Source: Clostridiales bacterium Firm_07
GTDB lineage: Bacteria; Bacillota; Clostridia; Oscillospirales; CAG-272
DNA: 64,000 nucleotides
Assembly: GCA_001604005.1 (NCBI GenBank)
Contig: LVAM01000017.1
Span: 1-64,000, forward strand
Direction: 5' to 3'
The translations under genes and the position numbers were made by a program. The notes beneath the pieces are model-generated. The model did not search any database. It worked only from the letters and a program-made list of their open reading frames with translations, and was not told where the DNA came from. Shown here in pieces: positions 59,450 to 64,000 of this stretch (positions are counted from its first letter, which is position 1; every line of letters starts with the position of its first letter).

Positions 59450-60334
59450 TCAAACCGCCATCGTGATCTCTTTGCCAAAGGTAAAGACGCCGATCGCGCC
59501 GGGGCCGATGCTCGCGCCGATGATGGGACCGATGTAGTTGACGTACACCGCTTTGAATTTCAGTTTGGCAGTCAGTTGATCGCGCAGATATTCCGCGTCT
59601 TCGGCGCAATCCGCGTGAGCGATGAAGAGCGTCTGTTCCTCGGGATCGACGATATTCTCCGCCGTCAGGTTGGCAAGTTCGTCAAGAGAGGGCTTTCTGC
59701 CCTTCACCTTTTTGATCGGCACGTTCTGACCGTTGCGATCGGAGATGATGATGGGTTTGACGCCGAGCAGATTGCCGAAAAACGCGGCAGAACCCTTTAC
59801 GCGACCCGCTTTTTTGAGCATATCGAGCGAGCCGACCGTGACGAACTGATTGACGAAAACCTTTTTCGCTTCCACCGCCGCCACGATCTCGTCAAAATCC
59901 TTGCCGTCGTTACGCAGTTGCGCGGCAAACACGGCAAGCAGCCCTTCGCCAAGGCATGCGTTGGTGCTGTTGATACAGGTTACGCGGCGATCGGGATATT
60001 GCTCTTTCAGTTCCTTTGCCGCCATCGTACCGGTGTTGACCGAACTGGAAAGCGGCAAAGCGCAACCGATATAGATGATATCGTCGCCCGCCGCAAGCGC
60101 CTCGCCGAAACCTTTGAGGAACTCCTCGCGCGGCACCTGCGTGGTGAGGATCCGCTCGCCGCCCCGCATCACGTCGTAAAGTTCTCTCGGCGTGTAGGTC
60201 GGCCAGTCGAGGTCCGCCGGCGTTTCTTTCCCCTGCCGCACGGTGCACATTTTTACATAATCGATACCGTATTCCGCGCGAATGTCGCCGCCGAGATCCG
60301 AGCAGGAGTCCGTAAAAATTCTGATTTTTCCCAT
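59450..60334 (-). CDS. fakB: Fatty-acid-binding DegV-family protein FakB
   Basis: A 294-residue DegV protein that presents a fatty acid to FakA. FTDSCSDLGGD (6-16), TTQVPREEF (about 64-72) and a lipid-contact segment around SSSVNTGTMAA are family features; the last part (NYIGPIIGASIGPGAIGVFTFG) holds the conserved GxxIGxHxGPG-like loop with Ser in the usual His position. The ATG at 60334 has AAAGGAG 9 nt upstream. Followed by fakA, preceded by a DUF308 membrane protein gene 40 nt away. Confidence 0.87.
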   Translation of the reverse strand: MGKIRIFTDSCSDLGGDIRAEYGIDYVKMCTVRQGKETPADLDWPTYTPRELYDVMRGGERILTTQVPREEFLKGFGEALAAGDDIIYIGCALPLSSSVNTGTMAAKELKEQYPDRRVTCINSTNACLGEGLLAVFAAQLRNDGKDFDEIVAAVEAKKVFVNQFVTVGSLDMLKKAGRVKGSAAFFGNLLGVKPIIISDRNGQNVPIKKVKGRKPSLDELANLTAENIVDPEEQTLFIAHADCAEDAEYLRDQLTAKLKFKAVYVNYIGPIIGASIGPGAIGVFTFGKEITMAV

Positions 60335-60374
60335 CGTGTTTTTCTCCTTTATGTAAGGTGATATTGTTTTTCGT

Positions 60375-60971
60375 TTACAAGATATCCGTAAAGCGATCCG
60401 TGCCGCGCGTACGCACCTGCACGGTCGCCATCGTGTTCCAGCCGTTTTCCACGCCGTCCAGCGCCAACGGAATGCCAAGCAGAAAAGAGAGCGGCAGTCT
60501 GCCGAGCCACAAAAGCACCCACAAACCCGCAAGACTGACAAGCACCGACGAGGACATCAATCCCACCCACTTTTTCATGCCGAACGCTTTGGCGTCAAAG
60601 GCGGTCTGCAATTTGAAAAGACCGTCGAGGAGCACGTAAATGCCGATAGCATACGGAATGGCAGTGCGCGCCCGATCGGGACTGATGGCAATCAGAACCC
60701 CGAAAACGACGCAGAAAATGCCCATGGCAAAATCATATTGAAAGGCAAGGCGGTAAAGATCGTTGGCAAAATAACCGAGCAGACGCGCCACGCCGAGCAA
60801 CGCGAAAATGCCGCCGAGCGCAAAACGCGCCATCGCGCCCATTTCCCCCAGCGCGCTGACGTTTCCCGCCGGGATCACCTTGAAAATAAAGAATATACCC
60901 GCAATAAACAATAAAACGGAAGCCACCATATGTACGGTGCGCGCTTCCTTGACGATATTGAGTCGTTTCAC
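60375..60971 (-). CDS. DUF308/HdeD-like membrane protein
   Basis: A 198-residue protein with about six membrane helices and a motif layout typical of HdeD/DUF308 (FALGGIFALLGVARLLGYF; IPYAIGIYVLLDGLFKLQTAFDA, given in parts). In Enterobacteria HdeD is linked to acid stress; in Bacillota the function is unknown. First gene before fakB-fakA, so it may be connected to membrane lipid supply. ATG 60971 with GGGGGGATTCGGAGTGAAACG upstream in part (GGGGG, GGAG). Confidence 0.75.
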   Translation of the reverse strand: MKRLNIVKEARTVHMVASVLLFIAGIFFIFKVIPAGNVSALGEMGAMARFALGGIFALLGVARLLGYFANDLYRLAFQYDFAMGIFCVVFGVLIAISPDRARTAIPYAIGIYVLLDGLFKLQTAFDAKAFGMKKWVGLMSSSVLVSLAGLWVLLWLGRLPLSFLLGIPLALDGVENGWNTMATVQVRTRGTDRFTDIL

Positions 60972-61031
60972 TCCGAATCCCCCCTTGATATTTGTATTAT
61001 TTTATCATCACGCACGCGCGACGTCATCAGA

Positions 61032-61070
61032 TAAAAAGCGCTTTTTGTCCGATTTTTGGGCAAAAAGCGC
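61032..61070 (-). terminator. Terminator after the TetR-family gene
   Basis: GCGCTTTTTG (61038-61047), 13-nt loop, CAAAAAGCGC (61061-61070); on the minus strand it continues into TTTTTATC. Confidence 0.75.
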
Positions 61071-61088
61071 GATCTGACCGATTTTCGG

Positions 61089-61631
61089 TCATTTTTCATT
61101 TTTTGTCTGACTTTGCCCCGCAAGGGCGCCGAGCACCGCGCAAATGCCTTCCGACACGGCAACGGCGTCCCGTTTCTTTTCCGACTGCATATAAGAAAAA
61201 GCAAAGCCGAGCAGCGCGTGCCGCACAAACGCCGCGGCAACGGCGCGGTTTTGCTCCTGCCAACCCGCGCGGTCAAAACAGGCGACGAAACTTTCGTCCA
61301 ACCGCTTGGCGAGATAGCGCTCCATTCCTTCAAGCCCCAGCGAGAGCGAAAGCGTGTGCGCCGCGCGGGGGTTGCGCAAGGTAAAATCGGTCACCGCGTT
61401 GAAAAAAGCAAGCGCCGTCTCCTGCAAACCGCCGTCTTCCGGAAGATCGCGCAGCCATTCGTCAAGCAGATCTTCCAATACGGCATAGATGTCCTGAAAA
61501 TAATAGTAAAACGTGTTGCGGTTGATGCCGCAATCGTCCACGATGTCGCGCACCGTGATCTTGTCGAACGGTTTTTTGGAAAGAAGATGCAAAAACGAAG
61601 CCAAAATGGCTTTTTTCGTAAAAGACGGCAT
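61089..61631 (-). CDS. TetR-family transcriptional regulator
   Basis: A 180-residue regulator. The N-terminal helix-turn-helix (about 5-50) reads FDKITVRDIVDDCGINRNTFYYYF (split: FDKITVRDIVDDCG, INRNTFYYYF), close to the DhaS/YcdC-like TetR group of Clostridia. The C-terminal helical ligand domain shows no metal or drug signature. ATG 61631 with AAAGGAG upstream. Transcribed away from the lipid kinase gene, with a repeat-rich 330-nt gap between; target and ligand unknown. Confidence 0.87.
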   Translation of the reverse strand: MPSFTKKAILASFLHLLSKKPFDKITVRDIVDDCGINRNTFYYYFQDIYAVLEDLLDEWLRDLPEDGGLQETALAFFNAVTDFTLRNPRAAHTLSLSLGLEGMERYLAKRLDESFVACFDRAGWQEQNRAVAAAFVRHALLGFAFSYMQSEKKRDAVAVSEGICAVLGALAGQSQTKNEK

Positions 61632-61889
61632 TGCCTCTCTCCTTTCCCGCCCGCGGCGCTTTCGTGACATCATACAGTATACCATAATTTCCACCTCGCG
61701 CCGTGTTTGCGGCAAACAGCCGGAAACACGGCATAAAATCAAAAGAAATTATGGTCAATAAAAACTACCTTAAACAGCTCCGCGGTGCCGTCGAACAGAC
61801 GGTGCGGAGCATTTGTGGTTTTTATTATACCACAAAAATATATTCATTGCAAGCCTTTCCGTTCCGATCGCCGCACCCGAAACTTTTAC
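61632..61889. repeat. Nested inverted repeats between the TetR and lipid kinase genes
   Basis: No gene seen. Outer arms ACCATAATTTC (61681-61691) / GAAATTATGGT (61745-61755) enclose a 14-bp stem GCCGTGTTTGCGGC (61700-61713) / GCCGGAAACACGGC (61719-61732) with one mismatch. A second stem is GCTCCGC (61777-61783) / GCGGAGC (61804-61810) with an inner six-pair helix, and a third is TTTGTGG (61812-61818) / CCACAAA (61830-61836). None ends in a good T-run on the plus strand. They could be a regulator-binding array, structured RNA, or a small palindromic repeat element. Confidence 0.55.
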
Positions 61890-61918
61890 TTGCAATACGC
61901 GCGCTTTTGTGGTATACT
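61890..61918 (+). promoter_or_regulatory. Promoter of the lipid kinase-GHMP kinase operon
   Basis: TTGCAA (61890-61895), 17-nt spacer, TATACT (61913-61918). Confidence 0.65.
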
Positions 61919-61960
61919 TTTTACATAACTGTCGGAAATTCTCAAAACAAGGGGAAATTG

Positions 61961-62914
61961 ATGAAACACATCTTCGTTTACAACCCCATTGCGGGGCGAA
62001 ATAATAAAGAAGCCGCCGAACGCTTGATGGAAAAACTGCACGAATACGACGGCAAGATCGACTATGAGATCTATACCACCACGGCGCCCGGCGACGCCAC
62101 GCGCTTTGTACGCGAACGCGCGGAAGCGGAAAAAGAAGAACTGCTCCGCTTTTACGCCTGCGGCGGAGACGGCACACTCAACGAGGTACTGCACGGCGTT
62201 GTGGGACACGAAAACGCCTCGCTCGGCTGTTATCCGTGCGGCAGTGGCAACGATTTTGTGAAATATTACGGCGGCGCCGAGCGCTTTCTTGACGTGGACA
62301 CCCTGCTTGCCGCGGTCGAAACGCCCGTCGATATTATGAAGATCGACGACCGCTATGCCATCAACGTCACCAACTTCGGTTTTGACACCGCCGTGGTGCG
62401 CACGATGGAAAAGGTGCGGAAAAAGAAAGTGATCGGCGGCAAGAACGCCTACACGACGGGGATCCTGACCGCGCTGCTGACCGCGATGCGCAACCGTTGC
62501 ACGGTCTCGGTGGACGGCGAAGATATCAACGACGGCAAATGCCTGCTTTGCACGGTGGCGTGCGGCGGCTACGTGGGGGGCTCGTTCCACTGCGCGCCCC
62601 GCTCCAAAAACGACGACGGACTGCTTGAAGTCTGCCTTGTAAAACCCATCTCTCATATCACGTTTCTGCGCTTGATGAGCAGTTATACCGACGGCACGCA
62701 CCTGGACGATCCTCGTTTTAAGAAGATCTTGACCTATCGACAAGGGAAAAGCGTGCACGTCAGCGCGCCCGAAGGTTTTGCCTTTTCGCTGGACGGCGAA
62801 CTTGTGACCAAAAACGACTTTACCATTGAGGTTTGCCCCGGTGCGGTGCGTTTTGCCGTTCCGCCTCTTCGCGCGGCGGAAAATGAACAAGAAACAAAGG
62901 CGGTGACCGTATGA
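61961..62914 (+). CDS. Diacylglycerol kinase-family lipid kinase (DagK/YegS)
   Basis: A 317-residue kinase: NPIAGRNN (8-15), nucleotide-binding ACGGDGTLNEV (about 66-76), GSGNDFVK (about 94-101) and FSLDGE near the C-terminus. Phosphorylates diacylglycerol or a related lipid, returning it to phospholipid synthesis. The ATG at 61961 follows AAGGGGAAATTG. It overlaps the GHMP kinase gene by 4 nt, which is unusual and hints at a joint role in a lipid- or heptose-type pathway. Upstream frame to 61703 lacks a ribosome binding site. Confidence 0.88.
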   Translation: MKHIFVYNPIAGRNNKEAAERLMEKLHEYDGKIDYEIYTTTAPGDATRFVRERAEAEKEELLRFYACGGDGTLNEVLHGVVGHENASLGCYPCGSGNDFVKYYGGAERFLDVDTLLAAVETPVDIMKIDDRYAINVTNFGFDTAVVRTMEKVRKKKVIGGKNAYTTGILTALLTAMRNRCTVSVDGEDINDGKCLLCTVACGGYVGGSFHCAPRSKNDDGLLEVCLVKPISHITFLRLMSSYTDGTHLDDPRFKKILTYRQGKSVHVSAPEGFAFSLDGELVTKNDFTIEVCPGAVRFAVPPLRAAENEQETKAVTV

Positions 62915-63891
62915 TCCTGACAAAAGCCCCCTACCGTGTGTCTTTTTTCGGAGGCGGGACCGATTTCCCGGAATTTTACCGGGAACACGGCGGCACGGTT
63001 CTTTCCACGGCGATCGATCGCTATTGTTACGTCACGTTGCGCCGTCTCCCTCCCTTTTTCGATTACCGAAACGAGTGCCTTTACCAGCAAGTGGAACGCA
63101 CGAAGACGGTAGACGAGATCGATCACCCCGCCATTCGTGAAGCGATGAAAATGATGGATCTCTCGGGACTGCGCGTGGTTTACGAGGGCGATCTGCCCGC
63201 GCGCACGGGACTGGGGACGAGTTCCTCGTTTGCGGTGGCGCTGCTGCACGCGATGCACCTTCTTAAAGGCGAGAGCGTGACACCGCGTGACCTTGCCGAC
63301 GAGGCGATCTATCTGGAACGCACGCTTTGCGGCGAAGCGGGCGGCGTGCAGGATCAGATCGCGGCGGCGTTCGGCGGTTTTAACCGCATCGATATGGACG
63401 CGGACGGATACACCGTCACGCCGCTTTCCGTCGAAACGAAACGCCTTGCCGCACTGCAAGATTCGCTCCTCCTCGTCTACACGGGGCGCACGCATTTTTC
63501 CGCCAATATCCAATCCGCGCACAAAAAAGCGATCGCGGACAAAGCGCGCGACCTCCTCGAAATGAAATCTCTTGCGGCGGAAGCGGAAAAAGTTTTGTGC
63601 TCCGCGGGCGATCTCAACGATTTCGGCAGACTGCTGCACGAGACCTGGACGCTCAAACGCGGCATCACCAAAGAAGTTTCAAACGATTCGATCGACGCGC
63701 TCTACGCGCGCGTGCGCGCCGCGGGCGCGCTCGGCGGCAAGTTGCTCGGCGCGGGCGGCGGCGGATTTTTGCTCTTCTTTGTCCCGCAGGACAAGCAAGC
63801 GTCGGTGCGCCGCGCGCTCGGCGATCTCCCCGTCATTCCTTTCGGGTTGAACGCTCCCGGCTCCGCGTGCTTGCTCGCGGAAAACCATTAA
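62911..63891 (+). CDS. GHMP kinase, heptose-7-phosphate/fucose kinase-like
   Basis: A 326-residue GHMP kinase: RVSFFGGGTDFPEFY (9-23) is the motif of the D-glycero-D-manno-heptose 7-phosphate (HddA-like) and L-fucose kinase group. ARTGLGTSSSFAVALL (about 96-111) is the ATP loop, and GGKLLGAGGGGFLLFF (about 273-288) the third GHMP motif. Probably makes a sugar 1-phosphate for surface glycan precursors; substrate unknown. ATG 62911 overlaps the lipid kinase stop (ATGA). A strong terminator ends the operon. Confidence 0.87.
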   Translation: MILTKAPYRVSFFGGGTDFPEFYREHGGTVLSTAIDRYCYVTLRRLPPFFDYRNECLYQQVERTKTVDEIDHPAIREAMKMMDLSGLRVVYEGDLPARTGLGTSSSFAVALLHAMHLLKGESVTPRDLADEAIYLERTLCGEAGGVQDQIAAAFGGFNRIDMDADGYTVTPLSVETKRLAALQDSLLLVYTGRTHFSANIQSAHKKAIADKARDLLEMKSLAAEAEKVLCSAGDLNDFGRLLHETWTLKRGITKEVSNDSIDALYARVRAAGALGGKLLGAGGGGFLLFFVPQDKQASVRRALGDLPVIPFGLNAPGSACLLAENH

Positions 63892-63895
63892 ACAG

Positions 63896-63925
63896 AAAAA
63901 AGGCTACCGAACGGTAGCCTTTTTT
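63896..63925. terminator. Bidirectional terminator after the GHMP kinase
   Basis: AAAAAAGGCTACC (63896-63908), loop GAAC, GGTAGCC (63913-63919) TTTTTT. Confidence 0.9.
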
Positions 63926-63926
63926 G

Positions 63927-64000
63927 TTACTTTGCGGCTTTTTTCTCTTGCAGATAGCGATCGATCGCCGCCGCCGCGTTCTTTCCGGCGCCCATCGCCA
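63927..64000 (-). CDS. C-terminal end of a probable glutamate synthase small subunit/FAD-NAD(P) oxidoreductase
   Basis: Only the last 24 or so codons are in the window; the stop is TAA at 63927-63929 and the gene runs off the right edge. The visible tail, AMGAGKNAAAAIDRYLQEKK, matches the typical C-terminal helix of NADPH-dependent glutamate synthase small subunits and related flavin oxidoreductases (AMGxGKxAAxxIDxYL). The identity is therefore likely but rests on one motif. Confidence 0.6.
   Translation of the reverse strand, partial: AMGAGKNAAAAIDRYLQEKKAAK

Noticed and set aside
57656-60361. A 901-codon open frame on the plus strand
   Set aside because: It is antisense to fakA-fakB. The translation is an Arg/His/Gly-rich GC-skew artefact with no motifs, and the minus strand encodes two well-recognised proteins.

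Overview
The window looks like a chromosomal segment of an endospore-forming Bacillota of the class Clostridia, probably an uncultured gut-type lineage. The evidence is a SpoIIIAH-like and a SpoIIQ-like gene each behind a promoter resembling its sporulation sigma factor class, FakA/FakB, heterodimeric ABC exporters, many TTGACA-17-TATAAT promoters, AGGAGG-type ribosome binding sites, and frequent GTG/TTG starts. From about 4.75 kb rightwards the DNA is visibly GC-rich. The first 4.6 kb is AT-richer.

Region 1 (1-4.6 kb) is an apparent accessory island. It holds the 5' part of a rolling-circle (HUH) replication initiator, a hairpin-rich leader with a strong opposing promoter that could make a small antisense RNA, and two uncharacterised genes, one without a credible start next to galM. 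galM follows, then a glycosyltransferase whose 3' end is frameshifted.

Region 2 (4.7-30 kb) is mostly core and small-molecule functions: a DMT exporter, a 28-residue Cys-rich membrane miniprotein, lepA, a GH78-like glycosidase, an SDR/hydrolase/MocR operon, a MarR-controlled heterodimeric ABC exporter, SpoIIIAH-like, three small unknown genes, a copper ATPase with a C-terminal metal-binding domain that may also be made separately, PutP, SpoIIQ-like, a Fur-family regulator with a metal transporter, and a two-component system. The promoters of the two-component operon and of the adjacent carbohydrate-binding lipoprotein operon carry the same direct-repeat box at identical spacing.

Region 3 (30-48 kb) starts with an ABC-2 transporter, a flavodoxin-type reductase, YbaK and an MFS carrier. 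A divergent sugar locus follows. One arm is an apparently leaderless AraC regulator, a jelly-roll protein and a DegT/StrS enzyme. The other is PIG-L deacetylase, Gfo/Idh/MocA dehydrogenase, NagB-like isomerase, PfkB kinase and class II aldolase. This is the best candidate for an undescribed catabolic pathway (amino or N-acyl sugar/cyclitol). After it come an XRE repressor, a YfcE phosphodiesterase, a cobalamin riboswitch controlling a DUF4430 lipoprotein and an ECF S component, a PflX-type radical SAM protein, cinA and pfkA.

Region 4 (48-64 kb) contains a Trk potassium uptake operon with two uncharacterised partners, NSS and APC amino-acid transporters, a ComEC-like metallo-beta-lactamase-fold protein, the fatty acid kinase genes fakB-fakA, a TetR regulator, an intergenic region of nested inverted repeats, a lipid kinase-GHMP kinase pair, and the last codons of a probable glutamate synthase small subunit. 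I saw no tRNA, rRNA, CRISPR array or insertion sequence. Homology calls are from recognised motifs, not searches.
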